Shown here piece after piece: positions 6,862 to 15,105 of a stretch of 39,745 nucleotides of DNA. The notes beneath the pieces are model-generated. The model made no database searches. It was not told the origin of the DNA and was given only the letters and a program-made list of their open reading frames with translations. Source of the stretch: JBCKUK01 sp038924905 (lineage in GTDB: Bacteria; Pseudomonadota; Gammaproteobacteria; Burkholderiales; Methylophilaceae); the NCBI GenBank assembly GCA_038924905.1, contig JBCKUK010000011.1, positions 1-39,745 of the forward strand. The letters are read 5' to 3'. How positions within the stretch are numbered: position 1 is the first letter of the stretch; the number at the start of each line of letters is the position of its first letter. A program made the translations under genes and the position numbers.

Positions 6862-8043
6862 ATGACACAGCATTTAATGGATACATATTCCAAACAGCCT
6901 GTTACCTTTGTGAAGGGAGAGGGTGTCTGGCTATGGGACGAGAAAGGCGATCGTTATCTTGATGCCCTGGCTGGCATCGCCGTTAATGGCTTGGGTCACG
7001 CGCATCCCAAGCTGGTAAAAGCCGTTAGCAATCAAGTGGCCAAGCTCATTCACGCCTCCAATATGTACCATATTACCGAGCAGGAGCAGCTGGCAGATAA
7101 GCTGTGTGCAATTTCTGGCATGGATAAAGTATTTTTCTGCAATTCTGGGTGTGAGGCCAATGAGGCCAGCATCAAGTTGGCGCGGCTTTATGGGCACAAT
7201 AAAGGCATTGAGAGTCCTGAAATAATTGTGATGGAAAATGCTTTTCATGGCCGTACGCTGGCAACCTTGTCAGCCACCGGTAACCGCAAGACGCAGGCTG
7301 GTTTCGAGCCGCTGGTGGGCGGCTTTATCCGTGTGCCGTTTGATGACCTTGAAGCCGTGAAGCTAGTAGCGTCACGCAACCCTAATGTGGTAGCTATTTT
7401 GGTTGAGCCGATACAGAGTGAAGGCGGCATCAACGTGCCGAAGGATGCCAGTGCTTATTTGCAGGGCTTGCGCAAATTGTGCGACACGCACGGCTGGCTG
7501 TTGATGCTGGACGAAGTACAAAGCGGCATTGGCCGCACCGGTACCTGGTTCGCATTTCAACATACTGGCATTGTGCCGGATGTCATGACTCTGGCAAAAG
7601 GGCTAGGCTCTGGCGTGCCTATTGGTGCCTGCCTTGCGCATGGCGTTGCTGCCAAGGTTTTTACTCCAGGCAAGCACGGTTCGACTTTTGGCGGCAATCC
7701 GTTGGCTTCAGTTGCTGCTTTGACCACCTTAATTACGATTGAGGAAGATAAGCTCTGCACTCATGCCAGAAAGCTTGGCGATAGTCTAAATGATGCGCTT
7801 TCAAAGGGGCTCAAAGGCGTTGCTGGCGTGATTGCCATACGCAATGCAGGGTTAATGATAGGCATCGAGCTGGATCGGCCTTGCACCGAGCTGGTTAAGC
7901 AGGCACTTGAAGCCAAACTGCTGATTAATGTAACAGCTGATAAAGTGGTGCGCTTACTGCCACCACTGGTGATGAACCAGAGCGAGGCGCAGCAGATGGT
8001 TGATAGATTGGTGCCGTTGATAAAGACATTTTTGAGCAAATAA
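6862..8043 (+). CDS. argD: Acetylornithine aminotransferase
   Basis: PLP-dependent class III aminotransferase converting N-acetylglutamate semialdehyde to N-acetylornithine in arginine synthesis; it may also act on succinyl-diaminopimelate semialdehyde in lysine synthesis. From the ATG at 6862 the protein has 393 residues. The PLP lysine is Lys246 in LAKGLGSG, the cofactor-ring Asp is Asp217 in LMLDEVQSGIGRTG, and the phosphate-binding segment is FFCNSGCEANE. Alternative starts at 6856 (ATG) and 6847 (TTG) exist, but GAGTGGA at 6849-6855 is well spaced only for 6862. argF follows after 23 bases, so the two probably form an operon. Confidence 0.94.
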   Translation: MTQHLMDTYSKQPVTFVKGEGVWLWDEKGDRYLDALAGIAVNGLGHAHPKLVKAVSNQVAKLIHASNMYHITEQEQLADKLCAISGMDKVFFCNSGCEANEASIKLARLYGHNKGIESPEIIVMENAFHGRTLATLSATGNRKTQAGFEPLVGGFIRVPFDDLEAVKLVASRNPNVVAILVEPIQSEGGINVPKDASAYLQGLRKLCDTHGWLLMLDEVQSGIGRTGTWFAFQHTGIVPDVMTLAKGLGSGVPIGACLAHGVAAKVFTPGKHGSTFGGNPLASVAALTTLITIEEDKLCTHARKLGDSLNDALSKGLKGVAGVIAIRNAGLMIGIELDRPCTELVKQALEAKLLINVTADKVVRLLPPLVMNQSEAQQMVDRLVPLIKTFLSK

Positions 8044-8066
8044 ACTGATCGAACTTATAGAAGCAC

Positions 8067-8987
8067 ATGGCGATTAAACATTTTTTACAATTTAAGGATT
8101 TAAGCCGTGCCGAACTGGAGCACGTGTTTGCCCGTGCGCGCTGGATCAAGGCGCAGTTTAAGGCGTATAAGCAATATTGGCCGCTCACAGACAGAACTCT
8201 GGTAATGATTTTTGAGAAAGCCAGCACCCGTACCCGGCTGTCGTTTGAGGCGGGCATTCAACAACTGGGCGGTTCGGCGATTTACCTTAGCACTACGGAC
8301 TCACAATTGGGTCGCGGCGAACCGGTGGAGGATGCAGCGCAAGTGATTTCACGTATGAGTGATCTTGTGATGATCCGTACTTTCGAGCAGGAAATTATCG
8401 AGCGGTTTGCGACTAATTCGCGGGTGCCGGTGATTAACGGCCTGACCAATGAGTATCACCCTTGCCAGATTCTGGCCGATATCCTCACGTTTGTTGAGCA
8501 TCACGGGTCGATACAAGGTAAAACCGTGGCCTGGATAGGCGACTCAAATAATGTTTGCAACACCTGGCTGCAGGCGGCTGAGGTGCTCGATTTTAATGTG
8601 CATGTTTCCACGCCGCCGGGCTATGAAGTAGAGCAGGAGCGGGCGGGGCTATATGGTCACGCGCATTATGAAGAATTTGCCGACCCGATACATGCAGCAA
8701 GTGGCGCAGACCTGGTGACCACCGATGTGTGGACCAGCATGGGCTTTGAGGCGGAGAATGAAGAGCGCAAGCGCGATTTTGCCGACTGGCAAGTAGATGG
8801 CGACATGATGAAAGTAGCAGCAAAGGATGCACTGTTTATGCACTGTTTGCCCGCACGCCGTGGAGAGGAAGTTGCAGCGGAAGTGATTGATGGGCCGCAG
8901 AGCGTTGTGTGGGACGAGGCAGAGAACAGGCTGCACGTGCAAAAGGCACTGATGGAATATTTGTTACTGGGGAAAGTTGGCAATTAA
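8067..8987 (+). CDS. argF: Ornithine carbamoyltransferase
   Basis: Catalyses carbamoyl phosphate plus ornithine to citrulline in the cytoplasm. The 306-residue length is normal. The carbamoyl-phosphate motif STRTR is at residues 53-57, HPCQ at 131-134, and the ornithine/catalytic motif HCLPARRG begins at 259 with Cys260. It follows argD closely and precedes argG, separated only by a small membrane-protein gene, so the arginine genes from 6862 to 10535 are likely co-transcribed. No ARG-box operator was identified. Confidence 0.95.
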   Translation: MAIKHFLQFKDLSRAELEHVFARARWIKAQFKAYKQYWPLTDRTLVMIFEKASTRTRLSFEAGIQQLGGSAIYLSTTDSQLGRGEPVEDAAQVISRMSDLVMIRTFEQEIIERFATNSRVPVINGLTNEYHPCQILADILTFVEHHGSIQGKTVAWIGDSNNVCNTWLQAAEVLDFNVHVSTPPGYEVEQERAGLYGHAHYEEFADPIHAASGADLVTTDVWTSMGFEAENEERKRDFADWQVDGDMMKVAAKDALFMHCLPARRGEEVAAEVIDGPQSVVWDEAENRLHVQKALMEYLLLGKVGN

Positions 8988-9000
8988 GATGGAGTCCAAG

Positions 9001-9298
9001 GTGAGCAGCCTTTCTAATTATATTCTACCTGTAGCAGCGACTATGGTTGGGGTATGCATGACGGTTATTTCCTTGTTGCAATTAGTACCCAGAAATAGTA
9101 TCTCTTCTTGGGCAGATGGGCTACTGGCGCTAAATAGCCTTGATTTTCTTGCAAGTGCCATGCTGTCTTAATTGGGCAATCAGGCATAAGGATGATGCAG
9201 TGAGTATGGAACGCTGGGCTGACAGGCTGTTTATGATTGGTTTGGTGGGGATGGTTTTCGTCAGTTTTCTAGTGGCATTTGAATTGTTTGTGGATTAA
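9001..9298 (+). pseudogene. Small two-/three-helix membrane protein, split by a +1 frame change
   Basis: Two abutting frames encode what looks like one protein of about 98 residues. The first part begins at GTG 9001 with GGAG at 8991-8994 (or ATG 8989) and has the hydrophobic segment YILPVAATMVGVCMTVISLL, ending at TAA 9169-9171. The second continues in the +1 frame with AIRHKDDAVSMERWADRLFM and a further helix to TAA 9296-9298. Removing one A at 9170-9171 joins them as ...SAMLSYWAIRHKDD.... From memory, intact homologues in related bacteria have this joined form. Alternatively the second part is a separate 32-residue protein from GTG 9200, which has AAGGA 7 bases upstream. Function unknown. 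Confidence 0.6.
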
Positions 9299-9311
9299 TG
9301 GATAAATAGTA

Positions 9312-10535
9312 ATGAGCGAGGTTAAAAAAGTTGTACTTGCCTACTCCGGCGGGCTGGATACATCTGTCATCCTGAAGTGGTTGACGGACGTATATCAATG
9401 CGAGGTTGTGACCTTCACTGCCGATATTGGGCAGGGTGAAGAGCTTGAGCCTGCGCGGGCAAAAGCCAGGAAATTTGGCGTCAAGGAAATCTATATCGAC
9501 GACTTGCGCGAAGAATTCGTGCGTGATTTTGTCTTTCCCATGTTTCGCGCCAACACCGTGTATGAAGGCGAATACCTGCTTGGCACCTCGATTGCACGGC
9601 CCTTGATCGCCAAACGGCTGATTGAGATTGCCGCTGAAACCAAGGCAGACGCTATCTCGCATGGCGCAACCGGCAAGGGCAACGACCAGGTACGTTTTGA
9701 ACTCGGTGCTTATGCGCTCAACCCGAATATTCACATCATCGCGCCGTGGCGTGAGTGGGATTTGCTATCGCGCGAAAAACTACTGGCCTATGCCGAGAAG
9801 AATGGCATTGCCGTTGACATGAAGCACAAGCAGGGTGGTTCGCCTTACTCCATGGACGCCAACCTGCTACATATTTCCTACGAAGGTCGGCACCTGGAAA
9901 ACCCGGCAGCCGAGGCGGAAGAGGATATGTGGCGGTGGACGGTTTCGCCTGAAAAGGCGCCGGATGCTGCTGAGTATCTGGATATTGAATACAAGAATGG
10001 CGACCCTGTAGCCTTGAATGGAGAGGCGATGCAGCCACACGCTTTGCTGGCGCATTTGAATATGCTCGGCGGCAAGCATGGTATTGGCCGGCTGGATCTG
10101 GTCGAAAACCGCTATGTCGGCATGAAATCACGTGGTTGTTATGAAACGCCGGGCGGCACCATCATGCTGAAAGCACATCGGGCTATCGAGGCGATTACGC
10201 TGGATAGGGAAGTTGCACACCTGAAGGACGATTTGATGCCGCGGTATGCCAGCATGATTTACAACGGCTACTGGTGGAGCCCGGAAAGACTGGCGCTGCA
10301 AACGCTGATTAACCACACGCAGGCTAATGTGAATGGCTGGGTGCGGCTGAAGCTGTATAAGGGCAATGTGATTGTGACCGGGCGTGACAGCAAGACCGAC
10401 TCGCTGTTTGACCCGACCATCGCCACGTTTGAGGATGACAAAGGAGCATACGACCAAAAGGATGCGGGTGGGTTTATCAAGCTCAACGCGCTAAGGATGC
10501 GTATCGCTGCAAATTTGAAAAAGAGGAAAAGTTAA
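9312..10535 (+). CDS. argG: Argininosuccinate synthase
   Basis: Joins citrulline and aspartate with ATP to give argininosuccinate. The 407-residue protein has the N-type ATP pyrophosphatase P-loop YSGGLDTS at residues 11-18, the citrulline/aspartate-binding segment SHGATGKGNDQVRFE, and GGSPYSMDANLLHISYEGR. The length matches the family. Its start follows the split membrane-protein gene by 13 bases. ppnP follows after 2 bases, indicating co-transcription. argH is not in the window. Confidence 0.96.
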   Translation: MSEVKKVVLAYSGGLDTSVILKWLTDVYQCEVVTFTADIGQGEELEPARAKARKFGVKEIYIDDLREEFVRDFVFPMFRANTVYEGEYLLGTSIARPLIAKRLIEIAAETKADAISHGATGKGNDQVRFELGAYALNPNIHIIAPWREWDLLSREKLLAYAEKNGIAVDMKHKQGGSPYSMDANLLHISYEGRHLENPAAEAEEDMWRWTVSPEKAPDAAEYLDIEYKNGDPVALNGEAMQPHALLAHLNMLGGKHGIGRLDLVENRYVGMKSRGCYETPGGTIMLKAHRAIEAITLDREVAHLKDDLMPRYASMIYNGYWWSPERLALQTLINHTQANVNGWVRLKLYKGNVIVTGRDSKTDSLFDPTIATFEDDKGAYDQKDAGGFIKLNALRMRIAANLKKRKS

Positions 10536-10537
10536 CC

Positions 10538-10849
10538 ATGGCGCAATTTGATAATGTCAATGTTAAAAAGAAGGCCAATGTGTATTTTGATGGCAAGTGT
10601 GTGAGCCATACGATACTGATGCCGAACGGCACACGCTCCACCGTGGGCGTTATTTTCCCCAGCCTGCTTACTTTCAATACTACATCCCCGGAGTTGATGG
10701 AAATCAACCTGGGTCTGTGCAAGGTGCGCCTCAAAGGTGAGACCGAATGGAAAACCTACAAGGCGGGCGACAAGTTCACCGTGCCGGGGAATTCCAGTTT
10801 TGACATTGAAACAGTCGAAATGCTGGACTATGTCTGTCATTTTGAATAA
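10538..10849 (+). CDS. ppnP: Pyrimidine/purine nucleoside phosphorylase PpnP (DUF1255)
   Basis: A 103-residue cupin-fold protein of the PpnP/YaiE family. The E. coli member phosphorolyses many nucleosides to base and ribose 1-phosphate. Family hallmarks are DGKCVSHTILMPNGTRSTVG, TFNTTSPELMEINLG, and the C-terminal KFTVPGNSSFDIETVEMLDY. The length is close to E. coli PpnP. The ATG lies 2 bases after the argG stop, so it is the last gene of the arginine operon. A hairpin-forming repeat follows 8 bases after its stop and may affect the 3' end of the transcript. Confidence 0.9.
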   Translation: MAQFDNVNVKKKANVYFDGKCVSHTILMPNGTRSTVGVIFPSLLTFNTTSPELMEINLGLCKVRLKGETEWKTYKAGDKFTVPGNSSFDIETVEMLDYVCHFE

Positions 10850-10857
10850 AAACTTTA

Positions 10858-11001
10858 GCCACAGAGTTCACAGAGAAAAACTAACCAAAAAAACACTACA
10901 GAAAATTCTCTAATCAATTAAGTAGTTGCGTAACTACTGTTTAATTTTATTTAGATTTTGAAGTTCTCTGTGAACTCTGTGAACTCTGTGTCCTCTGTGG
11001 C
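10858..11001. repeat. Dispersed hairpin repeat, copy A (related to 14957-15080)
   Basis: A 144-bp intergenic element bounded by GCCACAGAG and CTCTGTGGC. Its left arm at 10860-10877 is a perfect 18-bp inverted match to 10964-10981. The right arm carries extra tandem CTCTGTG units. The centre holds a 7-bp hairpin with a GCGT loop (AGTAGTT/AACTACT, 10921-10938). It shares both ends and a core (CACTACA...GTTTAATTTTATT...GTTTTGAAGTTCTCTGTG) with the element after leuB. It encodes no transposase, so it resembles a MITE or REP-like repeat. Confidence 0.8.
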
Positions 11002-11021
11002 CAATTAGAATTGGAGGTTTT

Positions 11022-11516
11022 ATGCCATCTTTTGATATTTCATCTGAAGTTGATATGGTCGGTTTGAATAATGCGGTAGATGTTGCAGGCCGCATGATAG
11101 CGAATCGCTACGATTTTAAAGGTACCAGCGCCAAAGTTGAGCTGAGTGAAAAAGACAAATTGATCACCTTGTTTGGCGATTCCGATTTTCAGCTTAACCA
11201 GATCAAGGATATCTTGCTACCGGCAATGGAGAAAAAAGAGGCAGATAGTGCCAAACGATTGGACCATCAGGATGTCACAACGATCTCGGGTAACAAAGTG
11301 AAACAGCTGCTGAAAATCAAGGCAGGCATTGACGCTGAATTGGCGAAGAGAATTGTGAAGCTGTTGAAAGACAGCGGCTTGAAAGTGCAAGCCAGCATTC
11401 AAGGGGACACTGTACGCGTCACCGGTGCCAAGCGCGATGTGCTACAGAACGCAATTGCTTTAGTAAAAAAGTCCGTGACTGATTTTCCGTTGCAGTTCGG
11501 CAACTTCAGAGATTAG
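11022..11516 (+). CDS. yajQ: YajQ-family nucleotide-binding protein
   Basis: A 164-residue protein of the YajQ family. The Xanthomonas/Pseudomonas members bind cyclic di-GMP and partner with LysR regulators; others bind nucleic acid. The N-terminal signature MPSFDISSEVD and the NRYDFKGTSAKVEL segment are diagnostic, as is the C-terminal FPLQFGNFRD. The length is standard. A GGAGG site at 11013-11017 precedes the ATG and lies in a small palindrome (CCAATT-AG-AATTGG, 11001-11014). It stands between a dispersed repeat and the leu genes, so it is probably expressed alone. Confidence 0.93.
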   Translation: MPSFDISSEVDMVGLNNAVDVAGRMIANRYDFKGTSAKVELSEKDKLITLFGDSDFQLNQIKDILLPAMEKKEADSAKRLDHQDVTTISGNKVKQLLKIKAGIDAELAKRIVKLLKDSGLKVQASIQGDTVRVTGAKRDVLQNAIALVKKSVTDFPLQFGNFRD

Positions 11517-11519
11517 AAG

Positions 11520-11640
11520 TAGTGTCGTTAAATCGCATTTTGCGAGATGAGGCGCAAGGAGCCGCACAGCGAATGACGACGACATATCAATAAGATAGGC
11601 TAGGAATGAGCGGGCACGCGACGCTGCGAATCGCTTGAAA
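11520..11640. other. Intergenic segment with inverted termini upstream of leuC
   Basis: No gene is supported here. The segment begins GTGTCGTTAAATCGCATTTT and has an inverted match TGTCGT/ACGACA (about 11522-11527 and 11579-11584), followed by a GC-rich tail. It resembles short dispersed repeats rather than a leader peptide or riboswitch. No second copy is present in the window. The leuC ribosome-binding site AAGGAG lies just after it. Confidence 0.3.
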
Positions 11641-11653
11641 AAGGAGATTTGAT

Positions 11654-13066
11654 ATGGCAAAAACGCTTTACGACAAATTGTTTGATTCACATGTGGTCAC
11701 CGAAGAAAACGGTACCGCATTGATTTATATCGACCGTCATCTGGTGCACGAAGTCACCAGCCCGCAAGCTTTTGAGGGTTTGCGCCTGGCTGGGCGCAAA
11801 CCGTGGCGTGCTGCATCCATTATAGCGACTGCCGATCACAATACGCCGACCAATGGCTGGGACAAGGGCATTGCCGGTATTGCCGATCCGGTTTCTCGCT
11901 TGCAGATAGAAACGCTGGACGCCAATATCCGTGAGTTTGGCGCCAAGGCCTACTTTCCTTTTTTGGATAAGCGTCAGGGCATCGTGCATGTGATTGGCCC
12001 GGAGCAGGGCGCGACATTGCCCGGCATGACCGTGGTTTGCGGTGATTCGCACACCAGTACGCATGGTGCTTTTGGCGCCCTGGCGCACGGTATTGGTACT
12101 TCCGAGGTTGAGCATGTGCTTGCTACACAATGCCTGATTACCAAAAAAGCCAAGGCCATGCTGGTGAAAGTTGAAGGCAAACTTGGCCGCGGTGTGACGG
12201 CAAAAGATATTGCCTTGGTGGTGATAGGCAAAATAGGCACGGCAGGCGGCAACGGCTATACCATTGAATTTGCTGGCTTTAGCATTCTGGATTTGAGCAT
12301 GGAAGGCCGCATGACGTTGTGCAATATGGCGATTGAAGCAGGCGCACGCGCAGGTATGGTCGCGGTGGATGACACGACGATTAACTATCTCAAGGGCCGC
12401 CCCTACGCACCCAGGCCAGAACAATGGGACGCTGCGGCTGCCTATTGGCGTACCCTGGTGAGCGACGAGGGTGCAAAATTTGACAAAACCGTCACGCTCA
12501 ACGCGGCTGATATTGAGCCGCAAGTCACTTGGGGTACCTCACCCGAAATGGTGACAGGTATTGATGGCTTTGTGCCCGACCCGGCAAAAGAAGCCGACGC
12601 GACCAAACGTGGCGGCATGGAACGTGCCCTGCAATATATGGGCTTGCAGGCAAACACACCAATAGAAAAAATCAGCATTGATAAAGTGTTTATCGGGTCC
12701 TGCACCAATTCCCGCATAGAGGATTTGCGTGCTGCTGCAGCCATTGCTAAAGGCAAACATGTGGCGTCCAGCATCAAGCTTGCCATGGTAGTGCCAGGTT
12801 CGGGCTTGGTAAAAGCGCAGGCCGAGAAGGAAGGGCTGGACAAGATATTCAAGGATGCCGGCTTTGAATGGCGCGAGCCAGGCTGTTCGATGTGTTTGGC
12901 TATGAACGCCGACCGTTTGGAGCCGGGTGAGCGTTGCGCCTCGACCTCAAACCGTAATTTTGAAGGGCGGCAGGGGCAGGGTGGACGCACGCATTTAGTG
13001 AGTCCGGAAATGGCAGCAGCAGCAGCGGTGGCTGGGCATTTTGTTGATATTAGAAATTTTGTTTAA
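11654..13066 (+). CDS. leuC: 3-isopropylmalate dehydratase large subunit
   Basis: Aconitase-family subunit which with LeuD isomerises 2- to 3-isopropylmalate in leucine synthesis. The 470 residues include the 4Fe-4S cluster cysteines Cys350 (GSCTNSR), Cys411 and Cys414 (GCSMC). Substrate-site segments such as GDSHTSTHGAFG are intact. An AAGGAG ribosome-binding site precedes the ATG. It is separated from leuD only by a small lipoprotein gene, and leuB follows, so this is a leuC-leuD-leuB operon. Confidence 0.96.
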   Translation: MAKTLYDKLFDSHVVTEENGTALIYIDRHLVHEVTSPQAFEGLRLAGRKPWRAASIIATADHNTPTNGWDKGIAGIADPVSRLQIETLDANIREFGAKAYFPFLDKRQGIVHVIGPEQGATLPGMTVVCGDSHTSTHGAFGALAHGIGTSEVEHVLATQCLITKKAKAMLVKVEGKLGRGVTAKDIALVVIGKIGTAGGNGYTIEFAGFSILDLSMEGRMTLCNMAIEAGARAGMVAVDDTTINYLKGRPYAPRPEQWDAAAAYWRTLVSDEGAKFDKTVTLNAADIEPQVTWGTSPEMVTGIDGFVPDPAKEADATKRGGMERALQYMGLQANTPIEKISIDKVFIGSCTNSRIEDLRAAAAIAKGKHVASSIKLAMVVPGSGLVKAQAEKEGLDKIFKDAGFEWREPGCSMCLAMNADRLEPGERCASTSNRNFEGRQGQGGRTHLVSPEMAAAAAVAGHFVDIRNFV

Positions 13067-13096
13067 CTTTTTAACAAATTATTAAGGAGTGAAAAA

Positions 13097-13225
13097 ATGA
13101 GTAAATTGTTTCCAATGATCATGATTGGTTTCTCGTTGGTTTTAACTGGTTGTAATACATGGCATGGCCTTGGCAAGGATGTGGAAAACGCTGGCGAAAA
13201 AATTCAGAAGTCGCCAAATAACTAA
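13097..13225 (+). CDS. Entericidin-like small lipoprotein
   Basis: A 42-residue protein: a short signal (MSKLFPMIMIGFSLVLTGC), a lipobox LTGC with Cys19, and a tail NTWHGLGKDVENAGEKIQK that fits the entericidin A/B family (typical form CNT.HG.GKD...G..IQ). AAGGAG at 13084-13089 is a good ribosome-binding site. Its stop overlaps the leuD ATG (TAATG). A small entericidin-like gene between leuC and leuD recurs in betaproteobacteria. Entericidins in E. coli are membrane lipoproteins linked to stress and lysis; the role here is unproven. Confidence 0.85.
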   Translation: MSKLFPMIMIGFSLVLTGCNTWHGLGKDVENAGEKIQKSPNN

Positions 13226-13863
13226 TGCAAGCATTTACCACATTAAACGGATTGGTTGCGCCGTTAGACCGCGCCAATGTGGATACTGACGCCATCATTC
13301 CCAAGCAGTTTTTGAAATCCATCAAGCGCTCAGGCTTTGGTCCGAATGCGTTTGATGAGTGGCGCTATCTCGACCACGGTGAGCCGGGCATGGATAACAG
13401 CAAGCGCAAGCTCAATCCGGATTTTGTGCTGAATGGCGCGCGCTATCAGGGTGCGAGTATTTTGCTCACGCGTGAGAATTTTGGCTGTGGCTCTAGCCGT
13501 GAGCATGCGCCGTGGGCGTTATTGGATTTTGGTTTTCGTACCATCATCGCGCCCAGCTATGCTGATATTTTTTATAACAATTGCTTTAAAAATGGCATGT
13601 TGCCGATTGTGTTGCCAGCGACGGTTGTAGATGGCCTGTTTAAAGCGGTAGAAGCTGAAACAGGTTACAAGCTCGCGATAAATTTGGATGCGCAAACTGT
13701 GACCACGCCAGAAGACGCAGTGTATACATTTGAGGTAGATGCCTTCCGTAAACATTGCCTGTTTAATGGTTTGGATGACATTACCTTGACCATGCAGCAA
13801 CAAGAAAAAATTAAGGCTTTTGAGACCAAACACCGCTTGATTCAGCCTTGGTTATTCAATTAG
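13225..13863 (+). CDS. leuD: 3-isopropylmalate dehydratase small subunit
   Basis: The 212-residue swivelling subunit that completes the LeuCD dehydratase. Family motifs are RANVDTDAIIPKQFLK near the N-terminus and ENFGCGSSREHAPWAL in the middle, which contacts substrate. The length matches LeuD of proteobacteria. Its ATG overlaps the entericidin-like stop by one base, so it is translationally coupled to that gene and hence to leuC. leuB follows after 30 bases. Confidence 0.95.
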   Translation: MQAFTTLNGLVAPLDRANVDTDAIIPKQFLKSIKRSGFGPNAFDEWRYLDHGEPGMDNSKRKLNPDFVLNGARYQGASILLTRENFGCGSSREHAPWALLDFGFRTIIAPSYADIFYNNCFKNGMLPIVLPATVVDGLFKAVEAETGYKLAINLDAQTVTTPEDAVYTFEVDAFRKHCLFNGLDDITLTMQQQEKIKAFETKHRLIQPWLFN

Positions 13864-13893
13864 CTCCATTAAATCATTAGGAATTTTTGATTC

Positions 13894-14949
13894 ATGAAAA
13901 TTGCAGTATTGCCAGGCGATGGCATAGGGCCGGAAATCATTGCGCAGGCAGTGAAGGTTTTGAAAACCCTGAACCTCAAACTTGAAATGCAGGAAGCGCC
14001 GATTGGCGGCGCTGGCTATGAGGCTGCAGGCGATCCTTTGCCAGCCGAAACGCTTAAGCTTGCCAAAGAATCTGACGCGGTTTTGTTGGGCGCTGTGGGT
14101 GACTGGAAATATGATACTTTGCCACGCGATATGCGTCCGGAGCGCGGCTTGTTGCGTATTCGAAAGGAGCTCGGCTTATTTGCCAACTTGCGTCCGGTAT
14201 TGTTGTATCCGGAGCTTGCCTCAGCCTCTACGCTCAAGCCGGAAGTGGTGTCCGGTCTCGATATCATGATCGTGCGCGAACTGACGGGCGACATCTATTT
14301 CGGCCAGCCGCGCGGCATCAGCACCTTGCCAAATGGCGAGCGCGAAGGCATTAATACCATGCGTTATAGCGAATCCGAGATTCGCCGCATCGGCCATGTG
14401 GCTTTTGGCATTGCGATGAAGCGCAACAAAAGGGTATGTTCGGTAGACAAAGCCAATGTGCTGGAGACGACCGAACTGTGGCGTCAGGTAATGATTGAGC
14501 TGTCAAAAGATTATCCGGAAGTCGAGCTTTCGCATATGTATGTGGATAATGCTGCCATGCAATTAGTGCGGGCCCCAAAGCAGTTCGATGTCATCGTCAC
14601 CGGCAACATTTTTGGCGACATCCTGTCGGATGAGGCTTCCATGCTGACTGGCTCCATTGGCATGCTGCCGTCTGCTTCACTGGATGCAAATAACAAGGGC
14701 ATGTATGAGCCCAGCCACGGATCGGCGCCTGACATTGCGGACAAGGATATCGCAAACCCATTAGCAACCATACTTTCTGCTGCTATGATGCTGCGCTTCA
14801 CGTTCAGCGACGAGACAAACGCGACGCGTATTGAAAATGCGGTGAAAAGCGCGCTGGCGCAAGGCTATCGTACTGGCGATATCTGGACGGAAGGTACGAA
14901 AAAAGTTAAATGCAGTGAAATGGGCGACGCAGTAGTAGCAGTGCTTTGA
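13894..14949 (+). CDS. leuB: 3-isopropylmalate dehydrogenase
   Basis: NAD-dependent oxidative decarboxylase producing 2-oxoisocaproate, the third step of leucine synthesis. The 351-residue protein shows GDGIGPEI at the N-terminus, the substrate Arg segment RPERGLLRIRKELGLFANLR, ELTGDIYFG, and the cofactor/metal motif IFGDILSDEASMLTGSIGML followed by EPSHGSAPDI. It is the last gene of the leu operon. A dispersed hairpin repeat begins 8 bases after its stop and separates it from asd. Confidence 0.96.
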   Translation: MKIAVLPGDGIGPEIIAQAVKVLKTLNLKLEMQEAPIGGAGYEAAGDPLPAETLKLAKESDAVLLGAVGDWKYDTLPRDMRPERGLLRIRKELGLFANLRPVLLYPELASASTLKPEVVSGLDIMIVRELTGDIYFGQPRGISTLPNGEREGINTMRYSESEIRRIGHVAFGIAMKRNKRVCSVDKANVLETTELWRQVMIELSKDYPEVELSHMYVDNAAMQLVRAPKQFDVIVTGNIFGDILSDEASMLTGSIGMLPSASLDANNKGMYEPSHGSAPDIADKDIANPLATILSAAMMLRFTFSDETNATRIENAVKSALAQGYRTGDIWTEGTKKVKCSEMGDAVVAVL

Positions 14950-14956
14950 TTTTTCA

Positions 14957-15080
14957 CCACAGAGTACACGGAGAAAAGCTAAGCAAAAGCACTACAATAA
15001 AAATTTAATAATGAATTAAGTGGTTACGTAATTGCTGTTTAATTTTATTCAGGTTTTGAAGTTCTCTGTGTTCTCTGTGG
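14957..15080. repeat. Dispersed hairpin repeat, copy B (related to 10858-11001)
   Basis: A 124-bp intergenic element from CCACAGAG to CTCTGTGG. The ends pair over 19 bp with two deviations, one of which is a G-U pair in RNA. The central hairpin (AGTGGTT/AATTGCT around ACGT, about 15019-15036) keeps pairing relative to copy A by replacing Watson-Crick with G-U pairs at three positions. It has fewer tandem CTCTGTG units than copy A. It starts 8 bases after leuB and ends 25 bases before the asd ATG. Confidence 0.8.
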
Positions 15081-15105
15081 CAAAAAGATTTTGGGGTTAA
15101 CTAAA

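Noticed and set aside
9296..9311. ARG-box operators in the arginine genes
   Set aside because: No convincing paired ARG-box-like 18-mers were found upstream of argD, argF or argG.
11687..12523. 278-codon minus-strand frame inside leuC
   Set aside because: Antisense to well-conserved leuC coding sequence; its length follows from leuC codon composition, and no domain is seen.
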